A stretch of DNA of 64,000 nt from Aminobacter anthyllidis (GCF_018555685.1 NZ_JAFLWW010000006.1:310001-374000), one strand, 5' to 3'; shown: positions 34,717-49,226, counted from the stretch's first letter. Notes: a model not told the origin generated them from the sequence alone. Translations and numbers: made by a program.

Positions 34717-37436
34717 ATGCCAGACGATATCAGGGACAAGGAAGCCAGGCCTTCGCCGGACGCGCTGCTTGAGACAGCCGAGCGTGAAGGACGAGGCCGT
34801 CTGAAGATATTCCTCGGTGCTGCCCCCGGCGTCGGCAAGACTTACGAGATGCTGATGTCGGGCCGCGCCCGGCTCGCCGATGGCACCGACGTCGTCATCG
34901 GCGTCGTCGAGACCCACGGCCGGCGCGAAACGCAGGCCCTGGTCGAAGGTTTTGAGGTCATTCCGCGCAAGGCGGTCGAATATAAGGGCCGCAAGCTCGA
35001 CGAGATGGATCTCGACGCCATCATCGCGCGCCGGCCAGCCCTCGCGCTTGTCGACGAACTCGCCCATACCAACGCACCGGGCAGCCGCCATCCCAAGCGT
35101 TATCTCGACGTCCAGGAACTGCTGACCCAGGGCATCGACGTCTACACCACGCTCAACATCCAGCATGTCGAGAGCCTCAACGACATCGTCGCCCAGATCA
35201 CGCGCGTTACCGTGCGCGAGACGGTTCCTGACTCGATCATCGACCGCGCCGACGACGTCGAGATCATCGACCTCACGCCCGACGACCTGATCAAGCGCCT
35301 GCATGAAGGCAAGGTCTATGTGCCGACCACGGCGCGCCGCGCCATCGAGAACTATTTTTCGCCCGGCAACCTGACCGCCCTGCGCGAACTGGCGCTGCGC
35401 CGCACAGCCCAGCGTGTCGACGAGCAGCTGCTCACCCACATGCAGGCCCATGCCATCGAAGGGCCGTGGGCCGCCGGCGACCGCGTGCTTGTCGCCGTCG
35501 ACGAGCATCCCCGCGGAGCCTCGCTGGTTCGTTACGCCCGCCGCCAGGCCGACCGCCTGCGCGCGCCATGGGCGGCGCTCCACGTCGAGACGTCGCGCTC
35601 GGCCAACCTGCCCGACGCCGACAAGGACCGGCTCGCCGCGACCATGCGGCTGGCCGAGCAGCTTGGCGGCGAGGCCGTCACCATTCCCGGCCAGTCGGTG
35701 GCCGAAGACATCGTCCGCCATGCCGGCACCCACAATTTCACCCACATCGTCGTCGGCAAGCCGGCCAAGTCGCGCTGGCGCGAATATTTCGAGGGTTCGG
35801 TCACCCATGACCTGATCCGCCAGGCCGGCAACATCAGTGTCCATGTCACCTCTGGCACGGAGCAGGACGCAGCGCCCGCCTCGCAAGGCGTGAAGACAGC
35901 CATCCCACGGCGGCGCTTCGACCCATGGCCCTATCTCACGGCTGGGCTGCATGTCGTCGGCGCGCTCGTCGTCGGCATGGCGCTGCAGCAGTTCCTCGAC
36001 GTCCGCAACATCGCGCTCGTCTTCATCATGGCGGTGCTGACCTCCGCGGTGACGCTCGGCCTTAGGCCCGCGCTGTTTGCGTCGATACTTAGCGCGCTTG
36101 CATACAATTTCTTCTTCCTGCCGCCGCTCTACACGCTGACCATCGCCGACCCCGAAAGCGTCGTGGCGTTGTTGTTTTTCCTGATCGTTGCCGTCATCGC
36201 CTCCAACCTGACTGGCCGCGTCCAGCGCCAGGCCGCCGCCGCCCGCGAGCGTGCGCGCCTGACCGAGGACCTCTATCTCTTCTCCAAGAAGCTCGCCGGC
36301 ACCGGCACGCTCGACGACGTTCTGTGGGCCACCGCCTTCCAGATCGCCTCGATGCTCAAGGTCCGCGTCGTGCTGCTCTTGCCCGAGGATGGCAGCATCG
36401 CCGTCAAGGCCGGTTATCCGCCCGACGACACGCTCGTCGACGCCGACATCGCCGCCGCCAAATGGGCCTGGGAGCACAACCGCGCCGCCGGTCGTGGCGC
36501 CGACACGCTGCCGGGCGCCAAGCGGCTTTATCTGCCGCTCCGCACCGGCCGCATGGCGGTCGGTGTCGTCGGTCTCGACAATGACCGCCAGGGCCCGCTG
36601 CTGACGCCCGAGCAGCAGCGGCTGTTCGATGCGCTTGCCGACCAGGCGGCGGTCGCCATCGAGCGCATTCAGCTCGTCGCCGACGTCGACCGTGCCAAGC
36701 TCGCCGTCGAAGCCGACAGGCTGCGCTCGGCGCTGCTGACCTCGATCTCGCATGACCTCAAGACCCCGCTGGCCAGCATCATGGGCGCGGCTGGCGCACT
36801 GCGCGAGTTCGGCGTTTCGTTGCCCGAGGAGGGCAGGGCGGAACTGGTCTCGACGGTGCTTGACGAGTCCGAGCGGCTCAATCGCTTCATCGCCAACCTG
36901 CTCGACATGACCAAGCTCGAGTCGGGTGCGATGGAACCCAATTCCGCGCTGCATTATGTCGGCGACGTTGTCGGCAGTGCCTTGCGCCGTGCCGCCAAGA
37001 TCACCGCCAATCACAAGACCGAGCTCGACATGCCGGCCGACCTGCCGATGCTGAAGCTCGATCCGGTGCTGTTCGAGCAGGTGCTGTTCAACCTGCTCGA
37101 CAATGCCGCGAAATATGCTCCGGAAGGCTCGACGATCCGCATCCGCGGCTGGGCCGACGGCGCGTCGGTGGCGATCCAGATCATGGACGAAGGTCCCGGT
37201 ATTCCGCAGGCCGATCTGGAACGGATCTTCGATACGTTCTATCGCGTCCGCAAGGGCGACCATGTCCGCGCCGGCACCGGCCTTGGCCTGTCGATCTGCC
37301 GTGGCTTCGTCGAGGCGCTGGGCGGCACCATCATTGCCTCGAATCGGGCCGACCGGCCCGGCGCGGTCTTCACCATCACCATGCCGGTGCCGGCCGAGCG
37401 GCCTACTTTGGACGGACCAAACCTGGACGCAATTGC

Positions 37437-37440
<4 letters not shown>
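34717..37440 (+). CDS. kdpD: KdpD, turgor/potassium sensor histidine kinase
   Basis: 907 aa, full length. Order: KdpD N-terminal domain with Walker A GAAPGVGKT and Walker B VDELAHTNAPG, a universal-stress-protein-like domain (about 245-370), four membrane spans (about 405-500), GAF-like region, HisKA with phospho-acceptor H679 in SISHDLKTPLAS, and HATPase_c (NLLDNAAKYAPEG, DEGPGIP, GTGLGLSI). Senses low K+ and phosphorylates KdpE. The 3' end overlaps kdpE by 4 bp. Confidence 0.97.
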
Positions 37441-38104
<664 letters not shown>

Positions 38105-38129
<25 letters not shown>

Positions 38130-38767
38130 CTTGCCGGACGGACGACGTCACGGCGTCCGCGCGCCAGCATGCGGTCGATCGCAATCAGCGTGACGGCAAT
38201 GATGAGGAAGGCTGCGGTCAGCAGCACGATGCTGGCCGACAGCTGCTTGAGGTTCAGCGCTTCCGGGTTGAGGAACCAGTAGGCGTACCAGCCGTCGGCG
38301 GCGCCCCTGGCGAAGGCATAGGCGCAGTAGCCCAGCGGTGGCACGACGGCCCACAGCGCATCCCGCCATCTGAGCCCGCCATGGTCCCAGGCAAGCCACG
38401 TCAGGAAAAACAGCACGGGCGTGGCGTCATGCAGCGCATGGTCGGCGACAGCCTGCCAGCCGGTCGGCTGCCAGATCGCCCTCAGCGCCACGGAATAGAC
38501 GAGGCCGCCGAAGACGATCGCCGCCGCCGTCACCAGCCGCGAGCGTGGTCCGGCGAGGCGCCCGGTGGGGTTCAGCACCAGGGCGCTCGCCACCACAGCC
38601 GCCATCAGGTTCATGATGATGGTGAAGTAGCCGAAGAACCGCCACACTGCCTCGACGACCGACGCGCCGGCACTCATCATCTGGTCGATGAGCAGGCCAA
38701 GCTGCAGTCCGAGTGCCGCCCAGGCAGCGATTGCGGTGATGAAGGCCAGGCTACGTCGAAGAGGCAA
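38105..38767 (-). CDS. Pr6Pr-family membrane protein
   Basis: 220 aa with six predicted membrane spans (FITAIAAWAALGLQLGLLI at the start, IVLLTAAFLIIAVTLIAI at the end). The FFGYFTIIMNLMAA and DHALHDATPVLFFLTW segments match the Pr6Pr/FAR-17a-AIG1-like integral membrane family. Biochemical role is unknown in bacteria. It is convergent with kdpE, overlapping its last 25 bp. Confidence 0.85.
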
Positions 38768-38856
38768 TGGGGCTTCCCTGCAATGTTCGCCGCCAAGCTA
38801 CATCAACGCGTGACCGGTGCAATGTGCTCTCGGTCAGAGACGTTGAGCGAGCCGAT

Positions 38857-39048
38857 ACCCCCACCCCTAACCCCTCCCCACAAGGGGGAGGGGAATGGTC
38901 GCGCCTCGCCTTCCGACGAGTGTGCGGATGTTCATCCCAACGTAAACGTGCGGAGCTGCTCTTACGGCTGCGCTGTGTGATCGATTGTGGTCGCGGCAAT
39001 GGAAGGCATCCCCCTCCCCCTTGTGGGGAGGGGGTAGGGGTGGGGGTA
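38857..39048. repeat. Paired inverted repeat, locus 1 of 3 (CCCCCACCCCTAACCCC family)
   Basis: Copy one at 38857-38895 (ACCCCCACCCCTAACCCC, TCCCCACAAGGGGGAGGGG) and its inverted copy at 39010-39048 (CCCCTCCCCCTTGTGGGG, AGGGGGTAGGGGTGGGGG) flank 114 bp of unique sequence. Each copy has its own hairpin CCCCTCCCC/GGGGAGGGG-like core. The whole 375-bp gap between the Pr6Pr gene and gyrB (38768-39142) has no gene. The same family occurs at 46807-46911 and 62074-62219. Confidence 0.9.
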
Positions 39049-39142
39049 CTTCGAGCGTTGACCTCAGCACCCCAGAAAACACAATCGCCCCCTCCGCGGC
39101 AGCGCGAACGAGGCGAGGTGCAAAACACGCTAAACGTTGCGA

Positions 39143-42090
<2,948 letters not shown>

Positions 42091-43989
42091 ATGCCGACCA
42101 CAAGACCGTTGAAGGCCGATGACAAGGTTTCCAATCCGATCGTTTCAGGCGAACTCGCCGGGCTCATCGAAGCGCTGGACTGGTCGTCGACGCCGATCGG
42201 TCCGATCAGTTCCTGGCCGGCAGTCGTGCGCATGACGATCCGCATCATGCTGGCATCGGCGATGCCGATGTGCCTGCTGATTGGCCGCAAGGGCGTGATG
42301 ATCTACAACGACGCCTACCGCGACATCGCAGGCGCCAGGCATCCGGCTTGCCTCGGCACGTCGGTCTTCGACAGCTGGCCCGAGGTCGCGCAGTTCAACC
42401 ACACGGTCATCGACCGCATCTTCCAGGGTGAAACGCTGACCTACGAGGATCAGGAACTCGTGCTGTGGCGCAATGGTGCGGCCGAGCGTGTCTGGCTCGA
42501 GCTCGACTATAGCCCGCTGCTCGACGACGACGGCGAAGCGGTTGGCGCATTCGCCATCCTTGCGGAGACCACCAAGCGCGTACGTGCCGAAAAGGCGCTC
42601 GCCCGCAGCGAGGAACGCCTGTCCTTGGCGCTCGAGGCGTCCGGCATCGTCGGGGCCTGGGAACTGGATCTGACCAACCGGATCGTGACTGCCGATGCGC
42701 GCTTCGCCGAAATGTTCGGCGTCGACCTCGCCGCCGCGGAAGAGGGCATTTCGGCTGAAAACTTCTTCAGGCGCATCCATCCCGCCGACCGCGACTTCGT
42801 CGCGCGCAAGACCGACGAGGCGATCGCCGGCCGAGGCGGTTTTCGGGCCGAATACCGCCTCGTCGATGGCGATGGCCGTATCCGCTGGGTGCTCGCCACT
42901 GGTAAGTTTTTCGACACTGTCGGCGGCAATCCACGCCTGCCGGGCGTCGTCATCGACATCACCGAGCGCAAGGCCGTCGAGGCGGCACTGGCCGCAAGTG
43001 AAGCCGGCTTCCGTACGCTCGCAGACACCATGCCGCAGATGGTCTGGTCGACCCGGCCGGATGGTTTCCATGATTACTACAATGCGCGCTGGTACGAATT
43101 CACCGGCATGCCGCCGGGTTCGACGGATGGCGAGGCATGGGCAGGCATGTTCCATCCCGACGACCAGGGTCGCGCCTGGGAATTGTGGCGCCATTCGCTC
43201 GCCACCGGCGAGCCTTACCAGATCGAGTACCGGCTGCGCCACGCCAATGGCGAGTACCGCTGGACGCTGGGCCGGGCGCTGCCCATCCGCAATGAGGCCG
43301 GCGAGATCATCCGCTGGTTCGGCACCTGCACCGACATCCACGAGACCAAGCTGGTTGCCGAAGAGCGCGAGATCGTCGCGCACGAGCTAAGCCACCGCAT
43401 CAAGAACATCTTTTCGGTGCTCAACGGCATCATCAGCCTCTCGGCGCGCTCCTATCCCGATATCAAGCCTCTGGCCGACCAGCTCAGGCAGCGCATCAGC
43501 GCCATGGGCAAGGCGCATGATTTCGTCCGGCCGCACAGTCAGGCATCGCGGCCGCAGAACAACCAGTCTTCGTTGCGCGCCCTCGTCGAGCTTCTGCTCG
43601 CTCCGCATGTCGGCGACGCTTCCGGCCGGTTCACCTTCAACGGTGACGACGCCACGATCGACGACGGCGCGGCCACCCCGCTGGCGCTGCTGTTTCACGA
43701 GCTCGCCACCAACGCGGCGAAGTATGGCGCCTTGGCGGAGGCAGAGGGCCGCGTGGTCGTCGATGCCGTCGTGAACCGAGACACCTACCGCATGGTCTGG
43801 AAGGAAACAGGCGGCGCGCCGGTGTCGGGCCCGCCCGCAGGCGAAGGTTTTGGCAGCCGGCTGATCACGCTCAGTGTCCAGGGCCAGCTTGGCGGTACGC
43901 TGCAGCGGCGGTGGAATGAGGCCGGACTTGAAGTGGAACTGACCGTGCCCGTGGCACAACTCAACCGCTCGGTGACGCTCCGGCGCTAG
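42091..43989 (+). CDS. HWE-family PAS sensor histidine kinase
   Basis: 632 aa, no membrane span, so probably cytosolic. Three sensor repeats: an N-terminal PAS-like module (about 20-170), a PAS/PAC module (about 175-300, ends DITERKAVEAAL), and a PAS_3 module (about 305-425, ends CTDIHETK). The kinase core is HWE type: H435 in ELSHRIKNIFSVLN, HELATNAAKYGAL and the WKE motif. Such kinases in rhizobia often feed stress or light signalling. The only response regulator nearby converges on it at 44061. MPTTRPLKAD at 42091 is the likely start. Confidence 0.92.
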   Translation: MPTTRPLKADDKVSNPIVSGELAGLIEALDWSSTPIGPISSWPAVVRMTIRIMLASAMPMCLLIGRKGVMIYNDAYRDIAGARHPACLGTSVFDSWPEVAQFNHTVIDRIFQGETLTYEDQELVLWRNGAAERVWLELDYSPLLDDDGEAVGAFAILAETTKRVRAEKALARSEERLSLALEASGIVGAWELDLTNRIVTADARFAEMFGVDLAAAEEGISAENFFRRIHPADRDFVARKTDEAIAGRGGFRAEYRLVDGDGRIRWVLATGKFFDTVGGNPRLPGVVIDITERKAVEAALAASEAGFRTLADTMPQMVWSTRPDGFHDYYNARWYEFTGMPPGSTDGEAWAGMFHPDDQGRAWELWRHSLATGEPYQIEYRLRHANGEYRWTLGRALPIRNEAGEIIRWFGTCTDIHETKLVAEEREIVAHELSHRIKNIFSVLNGIISLSARSYPDIKPLADQLRQRISAMGKAHDFVRPHSQASRPQNNQSSLRALVELLLAPHVGDASGRFTFNGDDATIDDGAATPLALLFHELATNAAKYGALAEAEGRVVVDAVVNRDTYRMVWKETGGAPVSGPPAGEGFGSRLITLSVQGQLGGTLQRRWNEAGLEVELTVPVAQLNRSVTLRR

Positions 43990-44005
43990 ATCGCGGAAAC
44001 GACGA

Positions 44006-44035
44006 AGGGCGCAACGGCGTCTGCCGGAGCGCCCT
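44006..44035. terminator. Bidirectional hairpin between kinase and response regulator
   Basis: AGGGCGC (44006-44012) and GCGCCCT (44029-44035) with an inner CGGC/GCCG stem. It lies in the 71-bp space between convergent genes and could terminate both. The flanking T/A runs are weak. Confidence 0.55.
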
Positions 44036-44060
44036 CAAATCTCGAGCAGCCGCGTCTCTG

Positions 44061-44504
44061 TCAGGCCGTCACGCCAAGCCCATCCTCGCTGTCGTTGCAA
44101 TTGTCCGCAAACAGCTTCAGCCGAGCTGGCGGATCGGCAGGCAAACGGCGTCGGCGCGCCACGGCATATCGCACCGCCTCGCGTAGTTCTTCGTCCATCA
44201 CCGGCTTGGGCAGTACACCGATCGTGCCGGGTATGCCGTCGCCCAGTTGCGAAGGATTGGCGGTCATGAACAGCACTGTCACCCCAAACTGCTCGGCAAG
44301 GATCTTGCCCAGCGAAGGTCCGGTCGGGCCGTCCCGCAAGTTGAGGTCGACAAGCGCTATTTCGGCATGCTGCGCCAGATCGAGCGCGCTCGCCGAGTCC
44401 ATGGCGATGCCGACCGGGTGGTGCCCGAGTTCTTCGAGCATGCTTTCAATTTCGGTGGCAACGAAGATTTCGTCCTCAACCACCATCACCTTGCAGTTCA
44501 TCAT
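44061..44504 (-). CDS. Single-domain response regulator
   Basis: 147 aa, receiver domain only. Acidic pocket VVEDE (8-12), phospho-acceptor D53 in ALVDLNLRDG, switch region FMTAN, and the KP pair in LPKPV. No output domain; the C-terminal 25 residues are unstructured. It resembles CheY-like partners of HWE kinases (LOV-HK/PhyR-type networks). It converges on the kinase at 42091, making it the likely phosphorylation partner. Two adjacent ATGs (44504, 44501) are possible starts. Confidence 0.92.
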   Translation of the reverse strand: MMNCKVMVVEDEIFVATEIESMLEELGHHPVGIAMDSASALDLAQHAEIALVDLNLRDGPTGPSLGKILAEQFGVTVLFMTANPSQLGDGIPGTIGVLPKPVMDEELREAVRYAVARRRRLPADPPARLKLFADNCNDSEDGLGVTA

Positions 44505-44642
44505 GTCACTCTACACGTATTCCCTGTTGACTGGTTGCATGGGCCAAACGCCACCGTCAGGGATAGGTTGCATGCCAAGTGGTTGAATTTCCGCAAAGGC
44601 GATGGTCGTCGCCTCAGCTGTGGTCCTGAGGCGACAATGTGG

Positions 44643-45212
44643 TCAGCCAGCCCGCAGCGGCTTCAGCGCTTCGCTCCAGCGGAACAGCTCGTTGAGCATC
44701 GTCTTGGCGCTGTCGTCGATCAGCGCGTTCGACTTGAACTCGCCATTCTCCTGGAGATGCTGGGTGAAGGCGGGGATCGCGATCGCCTCTGGGATCGGCA
44801 TGATCTTGACCGAGGTCAGCAGCAGCTTTTCCGACTGCACGGCGCGCAAGCCCGCTGAGACGCCGCCATAGCTCAGGAAGCTTGCCGGCTTGTAGTTCCA
44901 TTCACGGGAAAGATAGTCGATGGCGTTCACCAGCGCCGGTGCTGCGAAGTAGTTGTATTCGGGTGTCACGAACACGAAGGCGTCCGCAGGCTTGATCGCT
45001 TCCGACCACTGCTTGGTGTGTTCGTTTTCGTACTGGCCCAGGCGCGGGTGCTTGGGTTCGTCGAATATCGGCAGGCCGAAGGCGTCGATGTCGGTGATGA
45101 CAGGTTCGAACTTGCCGTGTTCGCGCGCATAGGCTTCGAGCCAACGGGCGAAAACGGGTCCGACGCGGCCGGGGCGGGTGCTGGCCACGACGATGTTGAG
45201 CTGGTGTTTCAA
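44643..45212 (-). CDS. NAD(P)H-dependent FMN reductase family protein
   Basis: 189 aa, flavodoxin-like fold. FMN phosphate loop VASTRPGRVGP (9-19) and the isoalloxazine-binding VFVTPEYNYFAAPALVNAIDYL match the NADPH-dependent FMN reductase/ChrR-like family. Reduces flavins, quinones or azo dyes in the cytosol. Divergent from the P450 gene, with a 175-bp spacer; a functional link with the P450 is not established. Confidence 0.93.
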   Translation of the reverse strand: MKHQLNIVVASTRPGRVGPVFARWLEAYAREHGKFEPVITDIDAFGLPIFDEPKHPRLGQYENEHTKQWSEAIKPADAFVFVTPEYNYFAAPALVNAIDYLSREWNYKPASFLSYGGVSAGLRAVQSEKLLLTSVKIMPIPEAIAIPAFTQHLQENGEFKSNALIDDSAKTMLNELFRWSEALKPLRAG

Positions 45213-45387
45213 GATTTCAGTCCTTGGGTGGGCAGGTATCCAATGGTGACTGGCGGGAAATAGGCGCTGAAACCCTCCCGTGGCAAGAAGGCACCTTTTG
45301 GTGACTGGGTCACATCTCGGTCATCACGCGCCTCCGCATGGACGCCTGCCTCCGCGGCACCTACATTCAGGCGATGAGGCAAATCTG

Positions 45388-46758
45388 ATGGATACAAGAC
45401 CGGAACCCTTCGTCCCGCCGGCGCCGATACCGCGCACCAAGCCGCCCTCGACGCTGGAGATGATGCGCATCGTCTACCGTAACCCGCTCGAGCTGTGGGG
45501 CGAGCCGTCCTACAACGAGCCGTGGATTTCGGTTTCAGGCGTCGGCGGCCCGCTGGTCATCGCCAACGATCCCGGCCTCATCCGCCACGTGCTGGTCGAC
45601 AACGCCAGGAACTACAAGATGGCGACCGTCCGCCAGATGATCCTCAGGCCGATCCTGCGCGACGGGCTTTTGACCGCCGAGGGTGACGTCTGGAAGCGCT
45701 CGCGCAAGGCCATGGCGCCTGTTTTCACCCCGCGCCACATCTTCGGCTTCGCCCAGCCGATGCTGGCCCGCACGCTCGATTTCGTCAAACGCTACGACGA
45801 CGCCACCGGTACGGTCGATGTCGCCCAGGACATGACCATGCTGACCTACGAAATCCTGGCCGAGACGCTGTTTTCGGGCGAAATCGCGGGCGAAGCCGGC
45901 AGTTTTGCCCACGAGATCGACCGGCTGTTCGAGACCATGGGCCGTGTCGATCCGCTCGACCTGTTGCGCGCGCCTGAATGGCTGCCGCGCCTCACCCGCA
46001 TCCGCGGCCGCAAGACCATGGCCTACTTCCGCAAGATCGTCACCGACACGGTGGCGATGCGCAGCGACAAGCTGGCGCGTGATCCCGACGGCGCGCCCGA
46101 GGACTTCTTGACCTTGCTTTTGCGCGCCGAGGGGCCGGATGGGCTCTCCCGCCAGGAGATCGAAGACAACATCATCACCTTCATCGGCGCCGGCCACGAA
46201 ACCACGGCCCGCGCCTTGGGCTGGACGATCTACTGCCTCGCCGAAGCGACCTGGGAGCGCGACCGCGTCGAACAGGAGATCGACGCGGTGCTGGCGCGCG
46301 AGCCCGATCCGGTCAAATGGCTCGACGCCATGCCCTATACCCGCGCCGCCTTCGAGGAAGCGCTCAGGCTCTATCCGCCCGCACCTTCGATCAACCGCGA
46401 GCCGATCGCCGAAGACGAGTACAAAGGCTTCAAGATTCCGCGCAAGGCGCAGGTGCTGGTCATGCCGTGGACGGTGCATCGCCACCGCAAGCTGTGGGAC
46501 CGCCCCAACGCCTTCATGCCCGAGCGTTTCCATCCCGAAAACCGCGACAGGATCGACCGCTACCAGTATTTGCCGTTTGGCGCCGGCCCGCGCGTCTGCA
46601 TCGGCATGAGCTTTGCCATGCAGGAGGCGATCATCGCCCTCGCCATCCTGCTCTCCCGTTTCCGCTTCGACACCACTGCCGAGACCAAACCATGGCCGGT
46701 GCAGAAACTGACCACCCAGCCGCAGGGCGGCCTGCCGATGCGGGTAACGAAACGGTAG
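45388..46758 (+). CDS. Cytochrome P450
   Basis: 456 aa, soluble class with no N-terminal anchor. I-helix oxygen-binding GAGHETTAR, K-helix EEALRLYP (ExxR), and heme-binding FGAGPRVCIG with cysteine C404 are all intact. Monooxygenase; substrate unknown, and there is no ferredoxin or ferredoxin reductase gene in the neighbourhood. ATG 45388 gives the usual Pro-rich N terminus (PPAPIPRTKPPS). Longer upstream frame to 45280 is not supported. Confidence 0.95.
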   Translation: MDTRPEPFVPPAPIPRTKPPSTLEMMRIVYRNPLELWGEPSYNEPWISVSGVGGPLVIANDPGLIRHVLVDNARNYKMATVRQMILRPILRDGLLTAEGDVWKRSRKAMAPVFTPRHIFGFAQPMLARTLDFVKRYDDATGTVDVAQDMTMLTYEILAETLFSGEIAGEAGSFAHEIDRLFETMGRVDPLDLLRAPEWLPRLTRIRGRKTMAYFRKIVTDTVAMRSDKLARDPDGAPEDFLTLLLRAEGPDGLSRQEIEDNIITFIGAGHETTARALGWTIYCLAEATWERDRVEQEIDAVLAREPDPVKWLDAMPYTRAAFEEALRLYPPAPSINREPIAEDEYKGFKIPRKAQVLVMPWTVHRHRKLWDRPNAFMPERFHPENRDRIDRYQYLPFGAGPRVCIGMSFAMQEAIIALAILLSRFRFDTTAETKPWPVQKLTTQPQGGLPMRVTKR

Positions 46759-46806
46759 GCCTCATCCTGAGCCTGTCGAAGGATGGGGCACGCGCCACGC
46801 CGACGC

Positions 46807-46911
46807 CTCCCTCCCCCTTGTGGGGAGGGATAAAGGGTGGGGGTAAATCGAGGGGCGACGATGCTTGGGGGCACCCCCACCCCTAACCCCTCCCCACAAG
46901 GGGGAGGGGAA
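46807..46911. repeat. Paired inverted repeat, locus 2 of 3
   Basis: Copies at 46807-46845 (CTCCCTCCCCCTTGTGGGG, AGGGTGGGGG) and 46872-46911 (CACCCCCACCCCTAACCCC, CAAGGGGGAGGGGAA) belong to the same family as 38857-39048, but the two copies are arranged in the opposite relative orientation and are only about 26 bp apart. Located between the P450 and acylphosphatase genes. Confidence 0.9.
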
Positions 46912-46931
46912 TTCTCGCGGTAGGAGGCCTC

Positions 46932-47210
46932 ATGCCAGACGACCAGAAAGCCGTTCTCGTCCGCATATCAGGCCACGTCCAGGGCGTCAGCTTCCGCGTC
47001 TGGACGCAGCGCGAGGCAAGGCGTCTCGGCCTGAATGGCTGGGTCCGCAATGAGCGCGACGGTTCCGTCAACGCCCTGATTTCAGGCCCGGAAGAAGCGG
47101 TTGCCTTGATGCTCGAGGCATTCTGGAAGGGGCCGCCCGGCGCCGATGTCCGAAGCGTCGTGCCGGAGCCGGCCGATTCGGCAGCGGCTGGTTTCAACAT
47201 CACCGGCTGA
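46932..47210 (+). CDS. acyP: Acylphosphatase
   Basis: 92 aa. Hydrolyses carboxyl-phosphate bonds. The phosphate-binding loop GHVQGVSFR (about 15-23) with its arginine and the catalytic asparagine in [11 protein letters not shown] are diagnostic. GGTAGGAGG just upstream (46918-46928) is a good ribosome site. The gene follows directly after the repeat pair. Confidence 0.95.
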   Translation: MPDDQKAVLVRISGHVQGVSFRVWTQREARRLGLNGWVRNERDGSVNALISGPEEAVALMLEAFWKGPPGADVRSVVPEPADSAAAGFNITG

Positions 47211-47298
47211 CCTGCTGCCCCACCTGCAGGTCGAGCGCTTTCGCGCCTCTGCCCCGCCGGTCGCAGGGCAGTGCAGCGGCCGCAATGACTGGCGCTTC

Positions 47299-47345
47299 CT
47301 CTCCCCCGGGCAGGGGGAGAGATGGTTCGCGCAGCGAACCGGAGT
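47299..47345. repeat. Double-hairpin GC repeat (GGTTCGCGCAGCGAACC type)
   Basis: Two adjacent hairpins: CTCTCCCCC/GGGGGAGAG (47299-47307, 47313-47321) and GGTTCGC-GCA-GCGAACC (47324-47340), followed by GGAG. It lies between convergent acyP and DUF3297 genes and may serve as a bidirectional terminator. It is unrelated to the three-locus family but of the same general type. Confidence 0.75.
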
Positions 47346-47382
47346 GGGGTGCTTACCGCCTACGCCTGGCGGCAAGCCGCTA

Positions 47383-47613
47383 TCACGGCTTCGGAAAAGC
47401 CTCGACAGTGCCCTTGAGCTTGATGGTGATCGGCTCGCCGTAGCGGTCCTTGGACTTGCCGGCCGGCACGCGGATCCAGCCTTCGCTGACGCAATACTCG
47501 CTGACGTCCTGGCGCTCCTTGCCGTTGAACAGGATGCCGACGCCCGCCTGCAGCGCCTCGGCGTTGAAAAACGGGCTGCGCGGGTCGTTGCTCAGGCGGT
47601 CGGGAAGGGACAT
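47383..47613 (-). CDS. DUF3297 family protein
   Basis: 76 aa. SLPDRLSNDPRSPFFN at the start, VSEYCVSEGWIRVPAGK in the middle and TIKLKGTVEAF at the end are characteristic of DUF3297, a small family of unknown function in proteobacteria. GGAG is 6 bp before the ATG at 47613, which I prefer over the ATG at 47619 that directly abuts it. Confidence 0.9.
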   Translation of the reverse strand: MSLPDRLSNDPRSPFFNAEALQAGVGILFNGKERQDVSEYCVSEGWIRVPAGKSKDRYGEPITIKLKGTVEAFPKP

Positions 47614-47745
47614 GGCCATCTCCAGTAACTCAGGCGCCCTCGGGCGCGAACCTCGATTGCCCGTGTCGCGGGCTTGCGTGGCCTGTTAAGGGCATTGGCC
47701 GCAGGCGTAAAGGCCCAACGCGACGCACGATGCGCCGCTCCATGC

Positions 47746-48109
47746 TCAGTTCCGTCCCTGGAACGCGTTTTCGACATGCACCGGCCAGCGCCTCGGCAGC
47801 ACCGCCACCATGTCGAAGCGCACCGAAAGCCGGCCATAATCCGGCTGGCGGGCGAGCCACAGATCGGCGGCGCCCTCGATGCGCCGTTCCGAGCCGTAGG
47901 CCACTGCATCCATCGCCTCGACCAGCGTTTTCCGCGCCTTCACCTCGACGATCAGCACCAGGTCGCCGCGCCGGGCGATCAGGTCGATCTCGCCGAGCTT
48001 GGTCTTGTAGCGCCGCGCGACGATGCGGTAGCCCTTGAGCATCAGCGCCAATGCCGCCAGCCACTCGCCGCGATGACCGCGACGTTGAGCGTACTGGCGG
48101 GCGAGGCGG

Positions 48110-48117
<8 letters not shown>
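47746..48117 (-). CDS. YraN/UPF0102 family endonuclease-like protein
   Basis: 123 aa, restriction-endonuclease-like fold. Motif [21 protein letters not shown] contains the D and ExK residues of the PD-(D/E)XK nucleases. Function unresolved; suggested links are to DNA recombination or processing. The start lies 8 bp inside the rsmI 3' end, a pairing seen widely in bacteria. Confidence 0.95.
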
Positions 48118-49009
<892 letters not shown>

Positions 49010-49226
49010 GCCGCCTCTCTTTCACCCCCTCATTGGCATGGCGGGGCCGCGCTTGCAAAAGGATGTGATCGTTTTCGCCATGGCTTTGCCACAGTGCGGG
49101 AAACAAATCGCCGCCGCGGATCGGAACGAGAGCGATTCGTGAACAGAGGCAATCGTACCGGCCATGCCCCATCGTTTCGACGCCTTCATCTCCCGCCTTG
49201 ACGCAGCCACCAAAGCGGCGCCGCCC

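Noticed and set aside
38857-39048. CRISPR array
   Set aside because: Only two copies in inverted orientation with one spacer; arrays need direct repeats with regular spacers and there are no cas genes.
44643-46758. Flavin reductase as redox partner of the divergent cytochrome P450
   Set aside because: The protein is of the free-FMN/quinone reductase type, not a ferredoxin reductase, and the genes are divergent without shared operator; adjacency alone is not enough.
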